From an uncultured Verrucomicrobiales bacterium (GTDB lineage: Bacteria > Verrucomicrobiota > Verrucomicrobiia > Verrucomicrobiales > Akkermansiaceae): a DNA stretch of 59,660 nucleotides. Below the pieces are notes generated by a model. It was not told the origin of the DNA, made no database searches, and worked only from the letters and a program-made list of their open reading frames with translations. The DNA lies in contig CALFBI010000012.1 of the NCBI GenBank assembly GCA_937951675.1, forward strand, positions 1 to 59,660, read 5' to 3'. A program made the translations under genes and the position numbers. How positions within the stretch are numbered: the first letter of the stretch is position 1; every line of letters begins with the position of its first letter. Of this stretch, positions 40,560 through 51,361 are shown piece by piece.

Positions 40560-42986
40560 TTATTCCCAGATCATATGCTCAAGTTCAAGCTGTTTAGCCT
40601 TCCTTTGAGCTTCTTGAGCGCGAGGGCCGCCTGCTTTAATAAGTTGTTTGCAAATTTGATGGGCCCCGATCCAGTTTTGGTTGGTCTCGAGGTTTGAGAT
40701 CATTTGGAAACCGCATTTTTCAACCCATTGCAGGGCTTTTGGATTGTTCCCGTTAGGGGTTGAAGACTGTAATACAAACAAATACTGCTCATTTGCAGCA
40801 TGCTGATCACTTAACTTTTCGTAAGTGAGCCCTTTGAGAAAATAGAGCTGATAAAGACGTTCAAGAGGAAGTTGTTGGTCTTTAATTAACTCGCTAAGGT
40901 ATTCGATGCTTTCTGTATAGTATTTGGGGTCTGTTTTCCCGAGGAAGTAAGAAATTTCAGCGGCTAGAGAGAGCTCTTCTTGTGAGAGTTCTGTTGCTTT
41001 TTCTGTGATAAGTTGAAGAGCTTTTTCACCTTGCCCCGCCCGGAAGGTTTCCTTAGCTAACAGCAAGCGTGCTTCGAGTGTATGAATTGAGGTTTCTTGG
41101 AGGATTTTTCGTAAGCTCGAGAGTCCTTCTTCCTTAGATTCTTCGGTTCCAACTGCAATTTGACACCGGGCTTTCAAAAAGCGTAGAGTAGGGAGGTTTT
41201 CTGTGCTGTTATTTTCTTCTTTTGTGGCAATGATCTCATCGAAAATAACGAGAGATTTTAAGTAATCACCATGGTGAAAATAAGCTTCGGCAAGTTTGAA
41301 AGCAATAGACTCATGACTGAATTTTTGAGTAAGGTGTGCTTTTTGAGTGAGTTTGATTAAAGGCCCATAATCACGTGTCACTTCTGCAATGGCCGCCTGA
41401 GCATCCATCAAGTGAAGGAAGTCCTGTTCTTCGATTCCTGCGATAGAGATTTCATTAAGCTGAGCAAGAGACTTCTCAATTTGAATAGGAGTCTTTGATA
41501 AGTAATATTTAATAGTAGCAAGACGAGTGATGGTGCTCCATTTACCTTGCGGGTGATTGAGGAGAAAAGCCTCGGCGGCGTTTTCAAATTCTTCCTCTTT
41601 GTTATTTTTAATAAGGTTGAGGATTTTAGCGACTTCGAGTGCTTCGCTGTTTTGTAACTCGGTAGAGTTTTTGAGAGAAATGACGCGTTCGGTATGGAGG
41701 CTTGCAAGGGCCAGATTCCAGGAGAGAGGGGGAGGTGACAGGGAAGGGTTTTTCGCTTGGAGTTTTTTTAATAATTTGAACGAAGTTTCCCATTCATGAT
41801 CGAGTGCCGCAAGCTGAGACGAGAGAGCGAGCCATTCAGGTATTTCTGACAATGAAGGGTGATTTTCATTGCCGAGAGATGATAGAGCTTTTGCAGCTTC
41901 TAGTTTTTGCTCATGGAGACAATAAGCAATGGCTTCGATTAAGAGCGTTTTTGCGTTCGGGTTTTGGGCGTTAGCATTAGCGAGAAAGACTTTACTGAGT
42001 TCATCTAAGGAAGATTTTAGATCTTTTCCATAAAAAGAAAGGAAAGCTAATTCCAAGGCAAGGTCTGAGTCTTTAACTTTGGCGGCTTCTTGTCGAAAGC
42101 GGTCCAACCATTCTTCGGGTTGATCTTCTTGTAAGAGAGCTTTCTGTAAGAGTTTGAAGTAAGAAGTTTCTGTTAAAAAATGAAGATTCTTACTTAAGAG
42201 TTCAAGAGCCTTAGTAGTTTGGTCTTGAGCTAAATAAGAGCCAGCTAAATGTTGAATCGTAGCTGATTGCAAAGCGAGGGGAGTGACACCGGCTAAGATT
42301 TTTTGCGCGAGGGTTTCAACTTGTTCATGTTCATTTAAGAGAGAAGCAGTCCATAAGGCTAAATACTGGGAAAGAGGAAGGTAGGGAGGCTCGTCAGGAA
42401 GTTGAGAAAGAAGCTCTTTTGCCTGTTTAGGGTAACCTGCTTGTAAAAGAATCTCTACCCGCAAGAAGAGAGTGCTAGGGTTGGCTGTTTGAGAAAAAGA
42501 ATCGTATTGATCTAAAAAAAGGAGTGATTTTTTGGCATTTCCTTTTGCCAAAAAGGTAAGCGAAGTAATGAAGGCGGCTTGTTTTTTGAGGAAAAGGTCT
42601 TCTTCTGAAGCAAGAACAGCTTCGGTGAAGGTTAGACTCTTTTCATATTCTTTCAGAGTGAAATAGGAGCGAGCAAGTAAGATGTTTTTGATAGATGATT
42701 CTTTTTCACTTGTCTCTAGAATCTTGATAGCTTCATGAGCTTGATTAAGTCCTAGGTGCGCTTCTGATTTAGTGAATAAGAGAGTGTCTCGGTCTTCGGG
42801 CGAGAGCTCTTTGGTGGAAATATGACGGGTTTTTTTGAGCGCGATTTCGTAAAGCTGTGCGTCCATCGCTTCTCGTGCGACACGGTAGTTTTCTTGTTGG
42901 GCTAGAGGTTTCCCTATCAGATCACCTGCTTGAATCAAAAAAACAGTGAAGATGAAGAGAGGTAAGAGAAAAGTCCGTCGATTCAT
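40560..42986 (-). CDS. large TPR-repeat protein, exported
   Basis: The 808-residue product has a signal peptide (FLLPLFIFTVFLIQAGDLIG) and consists of helical TPR-like repeats throughout (for example NILLARSYFTLKEYEKSLTF, LRVEILLQAGYPKQAKELLS, IAFKLAEAYFHHGDYLKSLV, LKARCQIAVGTEESKEEGL). No enzyme domain is visible. Such proteins serve as periplasmic or outer membrane-attached scaffolds. The start is 10 bases after the stop of the NtrC-type regulator gene on the same strand, so co-transcription is likely and the regulator may serve the same envelope process. Confidence 0.75.
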   Translation of the reverse strand: MNRRTFLLPLFIFTVFLIQAGDLIGKPLAQQENYRVAREAMDAQLYEIALKKTRHISTKELSPEDRDTLLFTKSEAHLGLNQAHEAIKILETSEKESSIKNILLARSYFTLKEYEKSLTFTEAVLASEEDLFLKKQAAFITSLTFLAKGNAKKSLLFLDQYDSFSQTANPSTLFLRVEILLQAGYPKQAKELLSQLPDEPPYLPLSQYLALWTASLLNEHEQVETLAQKILAGVTPLALQSATIQHLAGSYLAQDQTTKALELLSKNLHFLTETSYFKLLQKALLQEDQPEEWLDRFRQEAAKVKDSDLALELAFLSFYGKDLKSSLDELSKVFLANANAQNPNAKTLLIEAIAYCLHEQKLEAAKALSSLGNENHPSLSEIPEWLALSSQLAALDHEWETSFKLLKKLQAKNPSLSPPPLSWNLALASLHTERVISLKNSTELQNSEALEVAKILNLIKNNKEEEFENAAEAFLLNHPQGKWSTITRLATIKYYLSKTPIQIEKSLAQLNEISIAGIEEQDFLHLMDAQAAIAEVTRDYGPLIKLTQKAHLTQKFSHESIAFKLAEAYFHHGDYLKSLVIFDEIIATKEENNSTENLPTLRFLKARCQIAVGTEESKEEGLSSLRKILQETSIHTLEARLLLAKETFRAGQGEKALQLITEKATELSQEELSLAAEISYFLGKTDPKYYTESIEYLSELIKDQQLPLERLYQLYFLKGLTYEKLSDQHAANEQYLFVLQSSTPNGNNPKALQWVEKCGFQMISNLETNQNWIGAHQICKQLIKAGGPRAQEAQRKAKQLELEHMIWE

Positions 42987-42995
42987 ATTCGTATC

Positions 42996-44378
42996 TTATG
43001 AGGTAGAAAGGTAATTTTGTAGCTCTGAAACGGTGAGGCCAAGTTTGCGTGCCGCTGTTTTGAGTTCTCCTTGTCCTTCTTGAATCGCTTTCGAGATAAG
43101 CTCCTTTTGCACCCATGTTAAAAGGTTGAGGTCATCTTCAGGTGCGATTTCGAGTAATGTTTCAAAGGCTTTGTCGACCTGTTTTTGTTGGCTATACGGG
43201 CTTCTTGCGAGGGGGATATCCTCAGAGAGAAGGACCGTATTAGGAGCGAGCGCACAGGCACGAGCAATCGTGTTTTCGAGCTCTCTCACATTTCCTGGCC
43301 AATGATGAGATTGGAGAAAAAGGGAGGCCTCCGAGCTGAGTGACATGCGCGCGAGACCGTTTTTTCGGCAATACCTTTGTAGAAAAAACTCAGCAAGAAG
43401 AGGCACATCTTCGATTCGGTTTCGCAGCGGAGGGAGATTAAGTTCGACGACGTTGAGGCGGTAATAAAGGTCTTCTCGGAATTCGCCATCTCGCACGAGT
43501 TGAGCGAGGTCTTTGTTGGTGGCGGCAACGATTCGAACATCGGTTTTTTGAAGCTCATTGCTACCCACTCTGGAGAAACTTCCTTCTTGTAAAATACGAA
43601 GAAGCTTCACTTGCACACTCAGAGGCATATCTCCGATCTCGTCGAGGAAAAGAGTGCCTTCGTCGCATTGTTCAAATCGTCCCGCGCGGCGTGCGACCGC
43701 TCCAGTAAAGGATCCTTTCTCATGACCGAATAATTCACTTTCGAGAAGGTTTTCAGGAATGGCTCCACAATTAATAGCGACCATTTCGTTTTTGCGACGT
43801 GGGCTGTATTCATGAAGAGCATTGGCAATAAGTTCTTTGCCAGTGCCACTTTCTCCTGAGATGAGAACCGGGGCGTTCGATTGGGCAACTCTCCCGACAA
43901 GTTTGAAAATCTCTTGAATTTCGCGCGAGTTTCCGATCATTTTGACTCTGCCTTCCAGTGGAGGAGCCGCTTCTTGCGTTGATCCTTCTGCGGTGCGGCG
44001 ATTCTCGACAGTCTGAAGGCAGGTTTCGACAATTTTTCTAAGCTCAAAGGGAAGGGATTCTTTTCGGAGAACATCCTGAGCTCCGTTTTGAGTCGCCTCG
44101 ATCACTTGGCTAGTAGACGGGAAAGCTGCCGTCAAAATAAAGGAAATATGAGGGTGCCGGGCCTTGGCCTGTGTAATAAACTCAAGCCCGTCGATAGGCT
44201 GCAATTTAAGGTCAACAATGACGAGATCGACTGAGCTTTTTTCAAAGACCTTGAGTGCTTTCTCGGCATGATTACAACGTAGAATAGTCAGATCATCTGC
44301 CTGTAAATGCTTGGTTGCCCAATCAAGGTAATCAAGGTCGGAATCCACCAGAAGGATCGTCTGAGATGGTTGGGCCAT
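42996..44378 (-). CDS. NtrC-family sigma-54-dependent response regulator
   Basis: The 460-residue product has a receiver domain (residues 7-120; acidic residues near 12-14, phosphoacceptor Asp56 in VIVDLKL), an AAA+ domain of about residues 150-380 (Walker A GESGTGKELIANALHEYSP, Walker B FLDEIGDMP, R fingers in the LYYRLNVVELNLPPLRNR segment), and a Fis-type HTH at the C-terminus (GELKTAARKLGLTVSELQNY). The sigma-54 contact loop is GSFTGA instead of the consensus GAFTGA. No histidine kinase is adjacent. It activates sigma-54 promoters; its targets are unknown. Confidence 0.94.
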   Translation of the reverse strand: MAQPSQTILLVDSDLDYLDWATKHLQADDLTILRCNHAEKALKVFEKSSVDLVIVDLKLQPIDGLEFITQAKARHPHISFILTAAFPSTSQVIEATQNGAQDVLRKESLPFELRKIVETCLQTVENRRTAEGSTQEAAPPLEGRVKMIGNSREIQEIFKLVGRVAQSNAPVLISGESGTGKELIANALHEYSPRRKNEMVAINCGAIPENLLESELFGHEKGSFTGAVARRAGRFEQCDEGTLFLDEIGDMPLSVQVKLLRILQEGSFSRVGSNELQKTDVRIVAATNKDLAQLVRDGEFREDLYYRLNVVELNLPPLRNRIEDVPLLAEFFLQRYCRKNGLARMSLSSEASLFLQSHHWPGNVRELENTIARACALAPNTVLLSEDIPLARSPYSQQKQVDKAFETLLEIAPEDDLNLLTWVQKELISKAIQEGQGELKTAARKLGLTVSELQNYLSTS

Positions 44379-44392
44379 AAGTTAAAGAGTTA

Positions 44393-45100
44393 TTAAACTT
44401 TACCGAAGCGGCGATGACGACGAAAATATTCTTCGACTGCTTCCTTGAATTGGTCTTCACGAAAGTCAGGCCAGAGCGTTTTAGTGATCACCATTTCTGA
44501 ATAACTGATTTGCCAGAGAAGGAAATTAGAAAGCCGCATTTCTCCCGAAGTTCGAATGAGAAGGTCAGGGTCGGGGAGTTCGGGATCATAAAGAGAAGCT
44601 TGAATCAAATCAGAGTTAATCTCTTCAGGCTTAATTTCCCCTTTCACCGCTTTCTCTGCAAGAGTGCGGGCGACATCAACCATTTCTTCTCTTCCGCCAT
44701 AAGAAAGAGCCAGCACGAGGGTGAGTCCGGTATTATGCTTTGTTTTTTCAATGCCGTTCTTTAAAGCTTCTTGGCAACGCTTAGGGAGGTGGGAAAGGCG
44801 GCCGATTGCCTTGAGTCGGACGTTTTTTTCAACCAATTCTGGAGTTTTCTTGGTGAGGTATTTCTCCAGAAGAATCATTAAAGATTCAATTTCAGCTTTG
44901 GGTCGGCTCCAGTTTTCCCAAGAAAAAGCGTAAAGAGTCAGATAAGAGACTTCGAGCTTGAAGCAAGTTTCAATCGCTGCATGAACGGAGTCCGCTCCTG
45001 CCTCGTGCCCTTTTCGGCGAGGGAGTCCGCGCTCTTTTGCCCAGCGACCATTGCCATCCATGATGATCGCGATGTGTTTTGGGCTGTCTTTAGAGACCAT
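44393..45100 (-). CDS. uppS: isoprenyl (undecaprenyl) diphosphate synthase
   Basis: The 235-residue cis-prenyltransferase begins KHIAIIMDGNGRWAKERGLP, containing the catalytic Asp. It has RRKGHEAGADSVHAAIETC, LYAFSWENWSRPKAEI, LVLALSYGGREEMVDVAR and the C-terminal RTSGEMRLSNFLLWQ, with SEMVITKTLWPDFRE. UppS makes the C55 lipid carrier for peptidoglycan and O-antigen. It lies between purA and the NtrC gene on the same strand with short gaps. Confidence 0.96.
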   Translation of the reverse strand: MVSKDSPKHIAIIMDGNGRWAKERGLPRRKGHEAGADSVHAAIETCFKLEVSYLTLYAFSWENWSRPKAEIESLMILLEKYLTKKTPELVEKNVRLKAIGRLSHLPKRCQEALKNGIEKTKHNTGLTLVLALSYGGREEMVDVARTLAEKAVKGEIKPEEINSDLIQASLYDPELPDPDLLIRTSGEMRLSNFLLWQISYSEMVITKTLWPDFREDQFKEAVEEYFRRHRRFGKV

Positions 45101-45129
45101 TAAAGAGCTGAGAGTAAGTAAGTTTAACT

Positions 45130-46401
<1,272 letters not shown>

Positions 46402-46425
46402 TTATTCAAATAATAGCTTAGAGTG

Positions 46426-46446
46426 AGCGATGTCAGAATGATCGCT
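46426..46446. promoter_or_regulatory. inverted repeat between carA and purA
   Basis: AGCGAT (46426-46431) and ATCGCT (46441-46446) are perfect inverted arms with 9 bases between them, 28 bases upstream of the purA start and 41 after the carA stop. No T run follows on the minus strand. It could be a nucleotide-responsive operator for purA or a weak structure. Confidence 0.25.
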
Positions 46447-46486
46447 TAACTGAAAATGGGTTAAATATATTAGTGAGCGTAATGGT

Positions 46487-47641
46487 TTAGCTCAGAGTAG
46501 CTCGGTGCTTTTCGATTAATTCAGCAAATTCGCCAAAGAAATAGGTCGCATCACTCGGCCCAGGAGCGGCCTCTGGGTGATGTTGCACAGAAAAGACAGG
46601 GAGGTCAGTGCAGCGAATGCCTTCAATCGTCTCATCATTTAAGTTGATATGAGTCACTTCCACATTGGAAGGAAGAGTCTCTGGATCAACTGCGAACCCG
46701 TGATTTTGGGCGGTGATGGCGATTTGACCGGATCGTAAATCTTTTACAGGTTGGTTTCCTCCGCGATGCCCAAATTTCATTTTAAAAGTCTGAGCTCCAA
46801 GCGCATGGCTAATGATTTGATGACCAAGGCAGATTCCAAAGAGAGGAATGGTTCCAATCAGTTTGCGAACTTCAGTGTGGATGTCTTCTAGCGCGGCAGG
46901 ATCACCTGGTCCATTTGAGAGGAATACGCCATCGGGCTTTTTAGCAAGCACCTCTTCAGCTGAAGTGCGAGAGTTCACGAGCTCAACTTCAAATCCCTCT
47001 TGACGAAGGCGACGTAGAATATTGCGTTTAATACCAAAATCATAAGCAACAATACGGTATTTAACTTCAGGAAGCGGATGGTAATTACCAAGCTGTTCTT
47101 GTGAAATATTAGGAATATCCCAGCGGCGGGATTCACCAGCCCATTGGTGGGATTTTTCAGTAGAGACTTCTTTGACGAAATCACTCCCAGCCATTGAGGG
47201 GCTCTCTTTGGCAGTAGCGATCGCTTCTTCAGCTGAAAGCTCCGTCGTCAGACAACCACGCATCGCTCCTGCAGAGCGGAGGTGCTTCGTTAATGCGCGA
47301 GTATCAATTTCATCAATCCCAAGAAGGCCATGCTTCTTAAAATAGTCTTCAAGCGACATTTCAGAACGCCAATTTGAAGGCATTTCACAAAGTTCACCAA
47401 TCACAAACCCTCGAATATGGGGTTGACTTGATTCGGCGTCTTCTTCGTTAATTCCATAGTTTCCAATGAGAGGGTAAGTCAGGGTAACGATCTGACCTCG
47501 GTAGGAAGGATCCGTTAAAATTTCCTGATAGCCTGTCATAGAAGTATTGAAACAAACCTCACCAGTGGTGGTTCCAGTTTTTCCAAAGCCTCTTCCGTGA
47601 AAAACACGGCCGTCTTCGAGAGCAAGTAAAGCAGTCGTCAT
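46487..47641 (-). CDS. carA: carbamoyl-phosphate synthase small subunit
   Basis: The 384-residue glutaminase subunit supplies ammonia for carbamoyl phosphate in arginine and pyrimidine synthesis. Landmarks are [37 protein letters not shown], the catalytic Cys in [19 protein letters not shown] near residue 270, [12 protein letters not shown], and [12 protein letters not shown] with the triad His and Glu. carB is not adjacent in the window. A 204-base frame overlaps its start. Confidence 0.97.
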   Translation of the reverse strand: MTTALLALEDGRVFHGRGFGKTGTTTGEVCFNTSMTGYQEILTDPSYRGQIVTLTYPLIGNYGINEEDAESSQPHIRGFVIGELCEMPSNWRSEMSLEDYFKKHGLLGIDEIDTRALTKHLRSAGAMRGCLTTELSAEEAIATAKESPSMAGSDFVKEVSTEKSHQWAGESRRWDIPNISQEQLGNYHPLPEVKYRIVAYDFGIKRNILRRLRQEGFEVELVNSRTSAEEVLAKKPDGVFLSNGPGDPAALEDIHTEVRKLIGTIPLFGICLGHQIISHALGAQTFKMKFGHRGGNQPVKDLRSGQIAITAQNHGFAVDPETLPSNVEVTHINLNDETIEGIRCTDLPVFSVQHHPEAAPGPSDATYFFGEFAELIEKHRATLS

Positions 47642-47841
47642 TGAGCGGGGAACATCCTCGCGAATCCGCTGAATGAAGCAATGCTTTTTTTAAAGGGGAG
47701 CCGAAAATATTTGAGTAAGACTTTAGGCAGGTATTTGTTGCTAAGGATGAGGCTCGATTTCAGGCGGTATTTGAGCATTAAAAAATTGAGACTCTCAATA
47801 TCTTGAAGAGTGCCGAGCCAGCATCCCTGTGATAGGTTCAT
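47638..47841 (-). CDS. possible small protein upstream of carA
   Basis: A 67-residue reading frame fills most of the gap between the heparinase-like gene and carA and overlaps the carA start by 4 bases (ATGA). The sequence is basic and hydrophobic ([20 protein letters not shown]) and resembles nothing I know. Ribosome binding before its ATG is poor. It could be a leader coupled to carA or simply non-coding; I favour the latter slightly. Confidence 0.25.
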   Translation of the reverse strand: MNLSQGCWLGTLQDIESLNFLMLKYRLKSSLILSNKYLPKVLLKYFRLPFKKSIASFSGFARMFPAQ

Positions 47842-47852
47842 CCACCAAAATA

Positions 47853-50800
47853 TTAAAACTGGAGACGGGTTCGTCCACTTTCGTCGAGTTTAAAAGAGAT
47901 CGTTTGACGCCCTGCTTCTCCATTATGGGTGTCAATATTGATGGTGTTTTCATTTACCGAAGTTTTCGGGAGAGGCTCTCCTGCTCGGAAAGGGTAAAGT
48001 AGAATTTTATAATGAGGGGAGACAGTTTTTCGCTGCACGATGAGCCGGTCGAAGCTTCTTTTATTCTTGCCGTAAACGCCGAGAGTTTTTGAATCTATTT
48101 TAAGAGCAGGAGTGGCTTTTCCATTTCCTTGGAGGACTCGAACGAGGAGGCGAGGGCTTCCTTTTTCAGTGTCTTTTTCATAGCGGAGAATGGCTTCTGT
48201 TTGATGAGCTCTTTCGACAATGATTTTTCCATGTGTTTTGTCGCGAAGATTTGAGGTAGGCATCGACCATTCGTAGACCCGTTCTAGATCATCTTTTTGA
48301 ATGTCATCAACAACCAGGACGTAAGGATGCTTCCCCCGAACGAGAGCAACGGAGCGAAAGGCTCTTTGCACAGGATTATATTGAGCAACGTTTTCAAGCT
48401 TAGCGTGTTTTTTCCATTCCGCTACCACTCTTCCTGGCATCACGAAATCGGACCAATGAAATATTTCGTTGGCAGGTTGATCTAATGACGACCGTAAATG
48501 TTTGGGCGCTTGTTGGAGCGTTTCAGGGTCAGGTTTTTGATGACGGCTATCATTATGGTAAGAGTAAGAAATGCGGGCATCTCCTGAGGCGGTCATAACA
48601 TTATTTTGGTCTTGGTAATCGAGAAAAATCCCAGGCATTGATTTCCAACGCAGGACCTTAGACCCTGGTTGCCCGATCCCATCAATGAGCACTGTCGCAT
48701 GCAGGTCATTAGGCGTTTCGTGATAACCTTGGTCAGTAACCCACTGCCGGCCAAGAGCCGAAAGCGTAAACATATTCCGATCAGTGTGGATATGGCCCGT
48801 CGCATAGAGATCCATTCGACACTCAAAATCGAGTCGTAAGGCGTCTTCACTCCAGTCAGAGCGTACGTTGACGAGACCTCTTTCAGGTTCAGCAACAGAA
48901 AGAGCCAGTTGGCGTTTTGCGGCGGCTTCTTGAGGGTCAGGCTGATCGTTCAAGAAGGGTTGTGCAAATAAGACACAGGCGAGGCGCTTTTTTCGATCTT
49001 CGCCCGCCGATTCCACATAGGCTTGATTATTGTAAGAGGCGAGAGGGTCATTCGGGAAGACGTAGCTCGTGACCCAAAAAATGTTGCCTAGGAAGTAACC
49101 AGTGCCCCAGCCCTGACCATCGTGATGAGAATACATATCACCTCCAAACCAAGGTTGGATTTCACGGAACTTCGCTTCGACGTTTTTGTAAAAGCGAGTG
49201 CTTTGAAAGAAATTTTCATCTCGGTGAGCGGTGGCAAGCATCATGAGAGACCCTGTTTCCATCCCGAAGTTCAAGTAGCCGTCACCCTCATGTGCAAAGC
49301 CATTTTGGTGGAGGCCATATTGTGTTAAAAACTGACGGAGCTTAAGGGTGTTGGATTCGAAGACATAAGGATCATAGCCTTTTTCTCCTTCAATGGCGAG
49401 GGCGCACAAGACGACAGTGTCGTGTCTAGTATCCCAGTTTCCTGCTGCAAGATGAGGCTGAGTATGAGAACCAAAGGCGTTACGGTAGCGAGACATCTTA
49501 GAGAGGATTGTTCGCATGGCTTCTCTTCCTTCTTCGCTGAGGTAGGAATAGAGCCAATCATAGCAATAGGCAAAGCGAGCATCGGCATCATGGGTCAGGT
49601 AGTTAGCGTAAGGAGTCTCGTAGTGAGGGAGGTAGCTAATGGCAAAAAAGGAAACTGCTTTACCAAGGAGCTGAAGCTGGGATTCATCATTCTCCATTAA
49701 TGCGACGGCTGCTGAGTTAGCTAAGACTTCGTTAAAGCGAAAAATCACTTCTTTTTTGGGAAGAGAAAAGCTTTCATCTCCTGCAAACATCGCTTGATAA
49801 AAGGCTTCTTTTTTCCTCATCTGAATGAGTTCGTTTTTGATGTATTCAGAAGCTTTTTTTGCCTGCCTACTAAGTGCGAAATTTTCACGCATCGCGGGAA
49901 GGTCTTGAGGTGTAAAAAAGAGGCGGGGGTGAATCCCTGGTTCAGGAAGAGCCGAGAATGAACGTGTTTCCGGTGTATTATTTTGGAAGAAAGAGACCGA
50001 GATTTCTTGATTCACGGTCGTTTGAGGCGTGATCACTTTACAGCGGAGGCGATAGGTAGAATAGTCTCCCTCACCAGGTGTCACGGTGAATTTTGGGTGA
50101 GCAATGTAAGGATTTGAAAAGGAGGCCTTTTCCGAATGAAAAGGAGCCGAGACGTGAACACTGTGAGGCGCTTTTTTAATCACTTCCCACTGAATGGAGG
50201 TTCCTTCGGCATTAAGATCGCAATTACTTATCTGGGCATTGAGTTGGCAGGTATTGACACCTGGTTGCTTGGGGACCGCGATACTTGGGCCAAGATCGAG
50301 ACGTGGAATAGTTAGGGTGATCGGATCTCCGTTATGTTGGAAAAGTTGAGAGACTTCCTTGGGGCTCAGGGGGCGATCAAAAATGGCGAATTCATCCATC
50401 GATCCAGGATATTGACCAAGTCCAGTTTCGTAGATCTTCCCGGGGCGCGCCGCTAAAACAGTGGAATGGTCTGCTCGTTTTTCTGAAAAAGAGGTCGAAA
50501 AGGTTGAGGAGGCTGAAGAGACTTTTTCGCCATCCATGTAGAGTTGAATGTTTTGAGTATTACTATGGTAATCAGCGGTGACGACATAGTGATGCCACTG
50601 TCCATTATCAGAAGTGCTATTACCGGGAAGAGAGAGTTCATGACCACCTATTTTAAACTGAATGACACCCTTCGTTTTATTGATGATTTCCCATTGGTCT
50701 CCAGCACCACCAATTCGCATGTTAGATTTAATTTGCTCTTTTTTGTGTTTCAGCCAGAGGGAAATGGTGAGCCCTTCTTGGGTGTCGATGTTACCGAGTG

Positions 50801-51278
50801 ACCGAAGGCGGGAACTTCGGATCGCTATTAAAGAGTTACTATCAGCGAAGTCCCAGCCATTTCCGATCGCTCCTTGAGTTGATTTCGGAGGGTTTGCCTT
50901 GGGGTGAGGGAGAAGTTGAGCCAGCGCTTTACCATCAATATCTTTTGTCCACCCTTTTTCTGGTGAGTTTTCGAAGCCTAAATAAGCAAGAGCTCCTAAA
51001 GCAATAGCGGGCGAGGGGACCGTTGATTTTACACCAATAAAACTAGGCTGCTTTGGAGAGTCGCTTTTTTCAGTCTGAGGTAAGAGAGGTGAAGAAGATG
51101 GTTTCTCTTCGGAAACAACAGGTTCTTTTGAGGAAACGGGGATTTCAGAAGTCTTCTTTTCTCGAGAGGATCTGTTCTTACTAGTGAGTAACCAAAAGGC
51201 ACCTACCACTAAAAGAACTGCTAAAATAAAACTGAGCAGTTTCTTGAAGAAAGGACCAGGTGATGAAGAATGAGCCAT
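47853..51278 (-). CDS. LamG plus heparinase II/III-like polysaccharide-active protein
   Basis: The 1141-residue product starts with a short cytoplasmic part and a membrane anchor (LLSFILAVLLVVGAFWLLTS). A Ser/Lys/Pro linker and a LamG-type concanavalin domain follow (about residues 125-315: SLWLKHKKEQIKSNMRIGG, NTQNIQLYMDGEKVSSAS, MDEFAIFDRPLSPKEVSQLF). Next comes an Ig-like stretch. The C-terminal 700 residues resemble DUF4962/heparinase II-III lyases: an alpha/alpha-toroid (PHYETPYANYLTHDADARFA, YDWLYSYLSEEGREAM) and a beta-sandwich (VTDQGYHETPNDLHATVLID, YVLVVDDIQKDD). Such proteins cleave uronic-acid polysaccharides in marine Verrucomicrobia. The membrane anchor implies action in the periplasm. 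Substrate unknown; no sulfatase or transporter is adjacent. Confidence 0.8.
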   Translation of the reverse strand: MAHSSSPGPFFKKLLSFILAVLLVVGAFWLLTSKNRSSREKKTSEIPVSSKEPVVSEEKPSSSPLLPQTEKSDSPKQPSFIGVKSTVPSPAIALGALAYLGFENSPEKGWTKDIDGKALAQLLPHPKANPPKSTQGAIGNGWDFADSNSLIAIRSSRLRSLGNIDTQEGLTISLWLKHKKEQIKSNMRIGGAGDQWEIINKTKGVIQFKIGGHELSLPGNSTSDNGQWHHYVVTADYHSNTQNIQLYMDGEKVSSASSTFSTSFSEKRADHSTVLAARPGKIYETGLGQYPGSMDEFAIFDRPLSPKEVSQLFQHNGDPITLTIPRLDLGPSIAVPKQPGVNTCQLNAQISNCDLNAEGTSIQWEVIKKAPHSVHVSAPFHSEKASFSNPYIAHPKFTVTPGEGDYSTYRLRCKVITPQTTVNQEISVSFFQNNTPETRSFSALPEPGIHPRLFFTPQDLPAMRENFALSRQAKKASEYIKNELIQMRKKEAFYQAMFAGDESFSLPKKEVIFRFNEVLANSAAVALMENDESQLQLLGKAVSFFAISYLPHYETPYANYLTHDADARFAYCYDWLYSYLSEEGREAMRTILSKMSRYRNAFGSHTQPHLAAGNWDTRHDTVVLCALAIEGEKGYDPYVFESNTLKLRQFLTQYGLHQNGFAHEGDGYLNFGMETGSLMMLATAHRDENFFQSTRFYKNVEAKFREIQPWFGGDMYSHHDGQGWGTGYFLGNIFWVTSYVFPNDPLASYNNQAYVESAGEDRKKRLACVLFAQPFLNDQPDPQEAAAKRQLALSVAEPERGLVNVRSDWSEDALRLDFECRMDLYATGHIHTDRNMFTLSALGRQWVTDQGYHETPNDLHATVLIDGIGQPGSKVLRWKSMPGIFLDYQDQNNVMTASGDARISYSYHNDSRHQKPDPETLQQAPKHLRSSLDQPANEIFHWSDFVMPGRVVAEWKKHAKLENVAQYNPVQRAFRSVALVRGKHPYVLVVDDIQKDDLERVYEWSMPTSNLRDKTHGKIIVERAHQTEAILRYEKDTEKGSPRLLVRVLQGNGKATPALKIDSKTLGVYGKNKRSFDRLIVQRKTVSPHYKILLYPFRAGEPLPKTSVNENTINIDTHNGEAGRQTISFKLDESGRTRLQF

Positions 51279-51361
51279 AAGGAATTAAAGATAATATGTT
51301 GAAAAGTTCGAGCTGAATATTTTGAGTGATTCGCTTTTGTTAAAGAGGTGGAAACATTTAT

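Noticed and set aside
40547-40561. AAGCG ACTAG CGCTT between the convergent M48 and TPR genes
   Set aside because: Five-base stem without a T run on either strand; too weak to call a terminator.
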